Shown here one piece after another: positions 14,874-21,821 of a stretch of 21,821 nucleotides of DNA; within the stretch, counting starts at the first letter, position 1, and every line of letters begins with the position of its first letter. Made by a program: the position numbers and the translations under genes. The DNA is from Pigoraptor chileana (lineage: Eukaryota; Opisthokonta; Filasterea): the NCBI GenBank assembly GCA_943704495.1, contig CALSCR010001688.1:1-21821 (forward strand). Reading direction: 5' to 3'. Below the pieces are notes generated by a model that saw nothing but the letters and a program-made list of their open reading frames with translations, was not told where the DNA came from and ran no database searches.

Positions 14874-15986
14874 CTACCCACAATGGCTATTGATTCGAAA
14901 ATGAGTTTTATCCTCAGCACATTGCAAAACGCATATGACTCCGTGGTCGATACTTCGACGGCTAAGCGAATTCCCGTTGGCACCAAGTTGGAAAAATAAC
15001 TCCATTGGGCGATCACAACAAAATGGTCGAGAATCACGACTGTCTTCGTAAGGCCCGTAATAAGGGAATCCTCCTAGCTTGTCACATCTTCGCACAGTGT
15101 ACTTACCCTCCACCTTGTTCCATGGTTCAAGAAACTTGTACAGCAAAGCATAGTTCGCCACTTTGCTTGATGGAAACCGAATTCCGGTATATGGGGTGTC
15201 GCCGGGATGTGGAAAATCTGCAGTGTTCTTCCACCCGCGCAAAATATACTCTCGTCGCGTCTTGACGAAGTTGGTGGATCGGCCGGGCAAGGTCGAATCT
15301 ACAATGCTGCAGAAACTGCTATCGTGGCAGACTGAGCACCAAAATAGTTGAAAAAGTTGGTTTTCCACAGGAATGTCCACACGTGAGAATTCGCCTTCCA
15401 ATTCTTTTGGAATGTCGCTTATGCGTAATTGCATAATAAACGTCATCGGGCCACTTGGTTTTGTTGTGGCACGAATTCGATCCCATTCTTCTCTATTTTC
15501 TTCAACGTCAGAAGCGTTGTTGTCACCATCAGACTCATCATCCGCATAGAAATTGGCCTCATCCCAAGACACAGCTTTAAGACAATCAGAGCAAATTGGA
15601 CACATTGGCCAGTCTTCGTCATCGCAAATGTACGGAATTCCCCCAAATTTGCTCTCAATCGGCAGTCCGATCCCTCGACTAACCAAAGGAAGAAAACAGC
15701 GACGCGCTTGCTTTCCCGGCCTCACTGTTTTCGCAATCTTGTCCGCAATGTCAAAATACAAACCAGTAGAATCCATAATGGCCTCTGTGACGTTTCTTCT
15801 AAATACGTTCAAGAGAGGTTTGTTGAATGAATCGCGAAACAAACACTTTGGGATGTTTTCTGTGAACTTGCCAGTCCAGTCGACATCATCAGAGCAAACG
15901 CTTTCTGTGTCACTCAAATCCGGCGTTGGCAAATTTTCCCATCCGTCTGTGCGGCCGTAAATGAAAGGCTCTCTATCACTTGCCAT
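14874..15986 (-). CDS. DUF1963 / YwqG-like protein
   Basis: 370 residues from the ATG at 15986. The N-terminus (1-90) is acidic and Asp/Ser-rich. The family core follows: SKFGGIPY (112-119), WPMCPIC (126-132), a long acidic insert (146-168), PMTFIMQLRISDIP (180-193), LFQLFWCSVCHDSSFC (211-226), a middle region with HPGDTPYTGI, KLGGFPYYGP (303-312), PMELFFQLGA (327-336) and HGVICVLQC (348-356). The paired K-x-G-G-x-P blocks, each followed by an x-Q-L strand, and the closing hydrophobic strand are the DUF1963 pattern, here with extra Cys pairs recalling PDCD2-type zinc sites. Biochemical role unknown; family members occur in bacteria, protists and mimivirus relatives. Intact and intronless. Same strand as the two neighbouring genes. 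Confidence 0.75.
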   Translation of the reverse strand: MASDREPFIYGRTDGWENLPTPDLSDTESVCSDDVDWTGKFTENIPKCLFRDSFNKPLLNVFRRNVTEAIMDSTGLYFDIADKIAKTVRPGKQARRCFLPLVSRGIGLPIESKFGGIPYICDDEDWPMCPICSDCLKAVSWDEANFYADDESDGDNNASDVEENREEWDRIRATTKPSGPMTFIMQLRISDIPKELEGEFSRVDIPVENQLFQLFWCSVCHDSSFCSIVDSTLPGRSTNFVKTRREYILRGWKNTADFPHPGDTPYTGIRFPSSKVANYALLYKFLEPWNKVEGKYTVRRCDKLGGFPYYGPYEDSRDSRPFCCDRPMELFFQLGANGNSLSRRSIDHGVICVLQCAEDKTHFRINSHCG

Positions 15987-16203
15987 TTCCCCTATTTATT
16001 GTAATGAAGTTGCCCTTAGGCAAAATGTCGGGCGTTCGCCCATATAACGGCGATTGTTTATGTAAATTGTCGTTCGACGATTTTTCAATGTACTATGGTT
16101 AATTTTGGACAATCTTTAGAGCATGTCTGCCACTAACGCACAAGTGGATGGCGCGAACACAGAAATTGTCGGTCGCCAAAGGACAGTTCGTGAAAACACT
16201 ACT

Positions 16204-17637
16204 TCATATAGCTGGCTCGTCGCGCAATGGGATCACGTTTCCCGACCTGATGTTGTAGACCCAGCCGTCGCCCTTCGAAACACGGTCAGCATCCTTGTCG
16301 CCCAGCAGCTTAACTTGAAAGAACGCGCTATCGTCAGGCAGGCATTTACGGACGGCAGGCACGTCGATGAACTGAGAAAACGTTAGATAGACGCCAGCAG
16401 AGTCCTTTGGGTTGGTCGTCGTAAAACCTTCGTGGGCTTCGGCAATATCGTAGAGCAATTCAGAGCCCATCTTGGGACCGTGCAATTCACCCCCATCTGA
16501 GCTCCACATATACGTCGACGCCGACACGAAGTGAAAGAGATTAAGGGGTTTGACAGGTCGCGTTGACGAAGAGGCCCGATTCTCGGTACTTCCATGATGC
16601 GGTATGTCCATGTAATCGACATGCACGCGTCGCATGGGCGCCCACGTGCAGGCATGTCGTGTCGGCTCGGATCGACATATACGACTTTGAACATGCTTCG
16701 CCAGCCTGTCGTAAACCACGCCGAGCCACTGAATGATCGCCTTGTGTGGCGCATCGCCTGTCAGCAGCAGTACCCGAACACCGTCGGGATGGTCGGCAGG
16801 GCCATTGGGCGACGTCCAAACGACGAGATAGACCAGTGACGATACATTCACGAAGGTCAGACGAGTCAGCTCCTCCATTCGATTGTTCAGACAATCCGTT
16901 TTCAACTCGACCAAAAGCGCCTTCTCGACGGTCGGCGTCGGCGATACCCGATAGAATACAAAGGGTCCGACATCAAACGTCTCCAAAGGCGGTTCGAGCT
17001 TAAAACGGTGTCGGGGGTGCTTTGAGTAGGCGATAAACCCGAAGAGAGACTTGACCGACCGATGGAGCGATATATCGTCCAAAGCCACGACGGACAGCAT
17101 TGGCTTAATCACTTGATGCAGCATTTCTTGCGCAGATTCTTCGTTCTTTTTCGCGTCCCCTAGTCGCGTGTTAGCCGTAACCACGAAAGCAGCCTTCCTT
17201 CCGCCGCGCAGCTTTTTGAGAGCTTCCCACTGCTCTCGGATTTTAGCATTGCTGCGAATTGCTCTCCCTGCAGCAGAAGACGCCGTTGTACATACGAAGG
17301 CCAGGAGGACCTCGAGGTTTTCAACGCTAACGTCAGGAGCGAGCGCAATGAGCGACCGACCCTCGAGCAATCCAGTCGCGCCAAGACTTTCGAACCCGCC
17401 AGAGTGATCCATATCGCAGTGCGTCAAGACGAGCGTAATGTTATCCTTGAACAATCCCGAGAGGTACGGGTATCACACCTCTGCAAACCGCCCAGGCATC
17501 GCCGAGTCAACAAGAACGCAATCCGTTTGACCGCCGCCGATGCGAAGGAGGGAACAATCTGCACATCCAACGCGAAAGGCTACTAGAGTTGGGTCGTCCG
17601 AGGTTGGCAATTTCTTCTCTTTGTCGACATTCGCCAT
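16204..17637 (-). CDS. Metallo-beta-lactamase-fold hydrolase, ComEC-like type, with an in-frame TGA
   Basis: I take the ATG at 17637 as the start; the frame then spans 477 codons. First strand VAFRVGCADCSLLRI and VLVDSAMPGRF; metal site THCDMDHSGG (His73, Asp75, Asp77, His78), the H-x-D-x-D-H form usual in the ComEC-like branch; LLLTGDA (Asp about 295) and DYMDIPHHGS (His about 347). All expected ligands are present, so the fold would bind two metals and hydrolyse a phosphodiester or similar bond; the substrate is unknown. Odd point: a TGA at 17475-17473 lies in frame between FAEV and YPYLSGLF, with no ATG soon after. No good intron fits there, so it is a real lesion, a sequencing error, or recoding. 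The gene is intronless, unlike the receptor just upstream, and may be acquired by transfer. Confidence 0.78.
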
Positions 17638-17764
17638 AGGTTTGCAATTAAAGAACGCGACGCCGCGGTCCACCGCAAAATTTTCGACGGTATGAAAGCC
17701 CTTCAGCGCGTCTGCAAATGCGCAAATGATCTCATTTTTTAGTACAGGCACAGTGTCCTGCTCG

Positions 17765-17830
17765 CCTGCGTCTTTCGCGTCTGTAGCGTTTTTCGCGTCT
17801 TTCGCGTCTGTCTTCCGCGTCTTCCGCGTT
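17765..17830 (-). repeat. 9-base minisatellite (GACGCGAAA) at the receptor / hydrolase boundary
   Basis: About seven copies of GACGCGAAA/GACGCGGAA on the minus strand, encoding Asp-Ala-Lys runs in one frame. It lies between the last recognisable kinase codons (17914) and the start of the hydrolase (17637), where the receptor sequence is lost. Confidence 0.85.
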
Positions 17831-17913
17831 AAAAAGCGCCGAGATAGGACTCGTCGACAAGTCGGGGACAAGCGCGAGGCCACCGCCGGCAGGTATGCGA
17901 CCGATGCCAAGAA

Positions 17914-20853
17914 GAAGTCCGCAAGGTACACCTCGCCGAACTCTCCCTCTGCACACAGACAGGGAATTCAAGATCAGATTTGCATAATAGCCAATTTTGA
18001 GAAAAAGCAGATCGCTTACCGCCAATTCGGTTCTTCAAGAGGATGCAGGATCCAGGGATTTCAATCTCGGCAATCTCAGGTCGACGCACAACCGTGTCGA
18101 ACAGCTCTAGTTCTGACCGCGCGATCGCTTCCATCTTCTGCTTCGACTACCGCTTGCGGAAGAACAGAATTGCGAGGACAAGTGCTCCAGCACCGACAAC
18201 TGCGCCGATGACGCCACCGGCGACAGGCCCGGCGACGTTTGTGGACGACGAGGACGGCTCGGATGCAGTCGACGGGGGCGCGATCGAGGCTGTGCCTAAC
18301 TTTCGTTCGGAAGTCGAGTTGCCATACTTGTTTTGGCTGATAATCTCGTACTCGTATGTCCTGCCGACAGGGACACGAGGAATTGACCGTCGCCATAGAT
18401 GAACGACTGCACGATGGGACCGCTGCTCGTGTCTTCCTTCCACGTGAACAAGATCATTGGACGAAGTTTCTGGAGTGAGCGTTGCGGTTAATGTAATTTC
18501 GTACGGTTTCGAGGATGGGTCCATTTTCTGAAGGCTTTTGATTGCGGCAAGGTCCGACGCGTCCGACGACACGTTCGCGCCGTTGTACGCAGTAATCGAG
18601 TACGCATATCCTTGGTTGAGGATGACTTCCCTGTCGAGGTAGTCAAAGACGTCGCCGGTCACCTCTGACAGATTGACGCTCAGGTCAGTAAATGTGCAAT
18701 GAAACACGTTACAGAACGTAACAAACAATACTCACGGGAAACACGGCAGAAAAACAGCCAAAGCGCGTAATTTCGTATCGCCAGCCTGGCCAAGCCTGCG
18801 CACCGAGAGCGTCGGGAGGAGACCAGCGCAAGCGGATGCCAATGCCATACGTGCTGGACTCGGCGCTCGCGTTGAGAGTCGGAGTGGATGGCGGAATGAT
18901 TTTGTCGCAGATCATGTTGGTCCAGCCAATCGCACACGTGCACTGCCCCGTTATTGAATCGCACGTGGAGCTTCCATTTCTGCAGAGACAGTACGACTGG
19001 CAGCCGTTGCCGAACATTTGATGTGGTCCCCCGAGCTGGTCGCACGCCGTGTTGCAGCTTGGACCAGCCATTCCGAGGACGGCAGAGCAGTCACACGATC
19101 CGTCTCCGAGGACTCCGTCATGGCACACACCACCGTTTGCGCATGTGCATGCTGCAATCAGCATAATAATTAGTCTGGTCATCGTCATTTTACTTACACT
19201 TGCACGACGGCCCATAGAAGCCCGATCCTGGAGCGCAAGTGCAGGTGCCGTACGTGCCGTTGCAATTGCCGTCACCACATGCGCATGCTGACGCACAGTT
19301 TACGCCGTAACGACCGCTTGGGCACGTGATAGTGCATATATCTCCCATCCAGCCCGCAGCGCACGTGCACGCACCCGTGAAGCGATCGCAGACGGCCCCG
19401 TTTTTGCACGCGCATGTTGTGCTGCAGTTGGCACCAAAGCGATCGCTCGCACATGACTGATCGCAGGTCAACCCTGTCCAGCGAGCAGTGCACGCACATG
19501 CGCCAGTGAAGCGATCACACGAGGCCCCGTTTTTGCAGTTGCAAAGGTTGCTGCAGTTGGCGCCAAACCGATCGCCCATACTCGTCTCGTCGCACTTAAA
19601 GCCAGTCCAACCCGCAGTGCACGTGCAGCCACCCGTGAATCGATCACACGACGCCCCATTTTGACAGGTGCAGGCATTGCCACAATTGATGCCAAATCGA
19701 TCCGAAGCACACACCTGGTCACATGCAATGCCTGTCCAACCCGCAGTGCACGTGCAACCCGTAAAGCGATCACACGAGGCACCGTTTTTGCATGCGCATG
19801 TTGAGCTGCAGTTGGCACTAAAGCGATCGCTCGCACATGTCTCGTTGCATTTGATGCCAGTCCAACCCACAGTGCACGTACAGATGCCGATGAAGCGATC
19901 ACATGTGGCACCATTCTGACAACCGCAAGGGATGGAGCAGTCGGGTCCAAATGTGTTTGCAGGACACGCCGAGGAACAATTCGAGCCTGTCCAACCGACC
20001 TCGCAGAAGCAGAACGAGCAAGTCTTGTTTATACACTGGCTCGCGCTATTGGTACACAAACTCCCCTTTACGCCCGGATTTCCGGACCTACGTCAAAACA
20101 ATAAGACAGAGTTATCAATAACTAACCGAGTCAAAATGTCATAAAACACAGGCTAACACCAATACTTCCTTATCAACATCTTCATCGAGTTTGAACGGAA
20201 CTTACAGCAGTGGAGCACTCAAAGAAGGCGATTTGTCAAAAATGCCAGTTGGAAGTGTCACAATCTGGTTCGAGTAAAGGGTACTGCGAGCGGCGGAATG
20301 AGCGAGGTGAGATGCCCGCGGGTTTGACAACAGCATCCCAGTCTTCTCCACTCACAGTTGAGTCAGCGCAGTGAGCTTGTCGAAAATGCCGGTTGGAAGT
20401 GTCGCAATCTGGTTCGAGTAGAGGATACTGCGAGCCGCAAAACGAGACAGGTGAGATGCCTGCGGGTTTGACAACAACATCCCAGTCTTCCACTCACAGT
20501 TGAGTCAGCGCAGTGAGCTTGTCGAAAATGCCGGCCGGAAGTATCGCAATCTGGTTCGAGTAGAGGGTACTGCGAGCGGCAGAACGAGCGAGGTGAGATG
20601 CCCGCGGGTTTGACAACAATTCCCAGTCTCTTCCACTCACAGTAAAGTCAGCGCAGTGAGCTTGTCAAAAATGCCGGCTGGAAGTGTCGCAATCTGGTTC
20701 GATTAGAGCCAACTGCGAGGGCAGAACGAGAGAGGTGAGATGCCCGCGGGTTTGCCAACAACATCCCAGTCTTCCACTCACAGTTGAGTCAGCGCAGTGA
20801 GCTTGTCGAAAATGCCGGCCGGAAGTGTCGCAATCTGGTTCGAGTGGAGGTCA
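17914..20853 (-). pseudogene. LRR-EGF-FN3-transmembrane receptor kinase fragment, probably a receptor tyrosine kinase
   Basis: Nine exons are joined by GT-AG introns that keep phase. Five LRR exons (20782-20853, 20641-20712, 20498-20569, 20356-20427, 20206-20283); an EGF exon 19198-20087 with about seven CxC..GWTGxxC repeats; 18736-19151 with a last EGF and the first half of an FN3 domain (IRLRWSPP, WRYEITRFG); 18020-18662 with the rest of that FN3, a second FN3, and a membrane span (GAVVGAGALVLAILFF) before RKR; 17914-17948. The cytoplasmic part reads IEIPGSCILLKNRI and, across the 71-base intron, GEGEFGEVYLADF: a complete G-x-G-x-F-G-x-V loop. Then homology stops, so the kinase is cut off; the 5' end is lost beyond the first LRR exon. 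It also has a stop in the third LRR exon (20641-20712), a TAG at 18149-18147 after the span, and two compensating frame changes in the second FN3. Introns 46-118 bases. Host gene, decayed or poorly sequenced. Confidence 0.82.
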
Positions 20854-20940
20854 CTGCGAGCGGCAAAACGAGCGAATGAGATGTCCGCGGGTTTGACAAC
20901 AACATCCCAGTCTCTTCCAGCATCATCCCGATCACCAAAT
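20206..20940 (-). repeat. Tandem exon-intron units, one 24-residue LRR per exon (141 bases)
   Basis: Four 72-base exons and one 78-base terminal exon each encode one LRR (consensus NQIATLPAGIFDKLTALTQL), separated by introns of 72, 70, 71 and 69 bases that are themselves nearly identical (GTGAGTGGAAGACTGGGATG ... CGCTCGCAG). All introns lie in the same phase, so units can be added or lost without frame change. The 5'-most intron (20854 to about 20940) lacks its donor and runs into unrelated sequence at a breakpoint before the satellite. Confidence 0.92.
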
Positions 20941-20971
20941 TGAAGCACAACGTAAGTCATGAAATCGTGCA

Positions 20972-21012
20972 GAGGGCGAGAGACTGCCGATTTGGATCAG
21001 TCTGCCCCTGGA
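20972..21012 (+). repeat. Single family B satellite unit
   Basis: GAGGGCGAGAGACTGCCGAT and TTGGATCAGTCTGCCCCT match the main family B array 8 kb away. It borders the truncated 5' end of the LRR region on one side and family A on the other. Confidence 0.88.
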
Positions 21013-21384
21013 TCGCCCTCTGAAACGTTGGGCGGAGGGTGTGGTAATTCCGCACAACGGGATCGCTCTCTCTACAACTTTTTTGGGCAGCAGATATGTT
21101 GATTTCACTCAAAGGGATCGCCCTTCAGTGAAACATTTCTTTCGCTCAGTCAGGCAACAGGATCCTGCCTTTGAAACTTATTTTTGGCAAAATGACTAGT
21201 TCTTTCCGCAAAGGACGGGTTGATTCAGCTCAATTGGACCTCCGTTTGAAACTTTTTGGGCAGAGGACACGTAGATTCCTCTCAACGTGATCGCCAGTTG
21301 TAACTAGGACAGGCTGATTCCACTCGACAGGATAACCCTTTGAGACTTTTCAGTTGTGTGCGTGCAGACAGGTTGATTCCTGTA
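21013..21384 (+). repeat. Family A satellite, about seven units
   Basis: Decayed units of about 50 bases with GATCGCCCTCTGAAAC, GGGCAGAGGACACG and GTTGATTCCACTC. The unit at 21223-21271 is the close twin of 8951-8999. The array ends exactly where the third Tc1 fragment begins. Confidence 0.85.
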
Positions 21385-21740
21385 ATTAAACCCAATCGAA
21401 ATGGTGTTTGCACAAATCAAAACGCAGTGCTGTTGCTTGTGAATCATGTATGCCAGTCGCTATTGAAGATGGCATCAAACTGACTCCCACTCAGCTTAAA
21501 AATTACTTGTCTGTCACACGTAGTCAATCAAACGTTCTAGGTGAACATTCACACAAATGCTCACTTAGCCAGCCGCCACTAAGCTACCGTAGTTTATCTG
21601 AGCAAAAGAAATATTTGCGTTAAGTAAGGCGCTCTTTGTAAATCAGCGATTTCTCTGATTTTCCCAGTAATTTCTCTGAGCGCACAAGTGTTTAAAAATC
21701 CCTTGTTCACTTTGACATTATTGAAAGGACTGTAACTCCT
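21385..21740 (+). mobile_element. Tc1/mariner-like transposon remnant, copy 3 (3' end only)
   Basis: The fragment opens at LNPIEMVFAQIKTQ, keeping the third catalytic Glu, then the C-terminal tail (EDGIKLTPTQLKNYLSVTRS), the non-coding 3' end and the terminal sequence with its reverse complement AATGTCAAAGTGAACAAGG at about 21698-21722. The catalytic core and DNA-binding part are missing. It lies in the orientation opposite to copy 2, with its truncated side facing family A just as copy 2 does. Confidence 0.82.
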
Positions 21741-21800
21741 ACGAGGGTAGATCACAAAAATCACAAAAATCGCAAACACCATTGTTTTAATGGTCAGTCC

Positions 21801-21821
21801 CTGGTGGCTGCAGCGGTCCGT
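21801..21821 (-). repeat. Diverged copy of the GC-rich repeat at the right window edge
   Basis: CTGGTGGCTGCAGCGGTCCG resembles the minus-strand core (CCGTGGTGGCGCGGCGGTCC) with a few substitutions and runs off the window. It suggests that the repeat class continues to the right of the Tc1 fragment, as it does to the left of the others. Confidence 0.45.

Noticed and set aside
16123-16386. An 87-codon plus-strand frame starting at an ATG
   Set aside because: Most of it is antisense to the C-terminus of the metallo-beta-lactamase-fold gene, and no motif is visible in the remaining 27 codons.
18076-18396. A 106-codon minus-strand frame crossing the receptor's membrane segment
   Set aside because: It is a shifted frame of the FN3/membrane exon; the membrane span and splice phases fit the other frame.
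19272-19950. Cys/Val-rich minus-strand frames (19272-19499, 19468-19950) overlapping the EGF exon
   Set aside because: They are other frames of the same EGF repeats; only the frame with CxC..GWTGxxC spacing is continuous over the exon and joins the neighbouring exons in phase.
21408-21623. A 71-codon plus-strand frame as an independent gene
   Set aside because: It is the C-terminal coding part of the third Tc1 copy, as shown by its match to the reverse complement of 8190-8600.

Overview
The window reads as nuclear DNA of a unicellular eukaryote, with blocks that look like endogenised giant-virus (NCLDV) DNA. Two signals point each way. Compact, intronless genes with virus-type products fill about 1-7750 and recur at 14.1-16.0 kb; the clearest is a partial poly(A) polymerase catalytic subunit of NCLDV type at the left edge. 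In contrast, 17.9-20.9 kb holds a typically eukaryotic split gene with about 70-base introns: a leucine-rich-repeat / EGF / fibronectin-III / transmembrane receptor that ends inside a kinase glycine loop. A receptor of this build suggests a holozoan protist (ichthyosporean, filasterean or choanoflagellate relative). Endogenised giant viruses are known in the ichthyosporean Amoebidium, but the species cannot be fixed from sequence alone. The alternative is a draft-assembly chimera of viral and host DNA; a 387-base N gap is present.

Layout. 1-566 (-): poly(A) polymerase, cut by the window edge. 778-1761 (+): dual-specificity-type phosphatase. 1799-3337 (+): PiT/Pho4 phosphate transporter. 3951-4169 (-): small membrane protein. 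4525-5430 (-): protein kinase with all catalytic residues. 5786-7747 (+): large protein ending in a RING-H2 finger. A GC-rich repeat of about 39 bases lies between and at the 3' ends of these genes, and supplies the last codons of two of them. 7783-8830: two truncated Tc1/mariner copies, the second inserted in inverted orientation into the first. 8860-13205: a satellite region built from two related repeat families (A about 50 bases, B 54 bases) with several orientation flips and the N gap. 13.27-13.74 kb: a broken coding remnant whose end carries the GC-rich repeat. 14105-14602 (-) and 14874-15986 (-): a protein of a type seen in giant viruses and a DUF1963/YwqG-like protein. 16204-17637 (-): ComEC-like metallo-beta-lactamase-fold hydrolase with an in-frame TGA. 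17914-20853 (-): the receptor fragment. 20972-21384: families B and A again. 21385-21740: a third Tc1 fragment. 21801-21821: a diverged copy of the GC-rich repeat at the right edge.

How the genes fit together. The left block carries functions common in large DNA viruses: mRNA polyadenylation (poly(A) polymerase), phosphate uptake (Pho4), and signalling or ubiquitin control of the host (phosphatase, kinase, RING). All are open over their full visible length, so the block is either young or under selection. The 12.5-kb middle and right part is bracketed by the same repeat classes in nested order (GC repeat, Tc1, family A, family B on the left; B, A, Tc1, GC repeat on the right). This suggests that the repeats mediated the rearrangements that cut the receptor gene at both ends.
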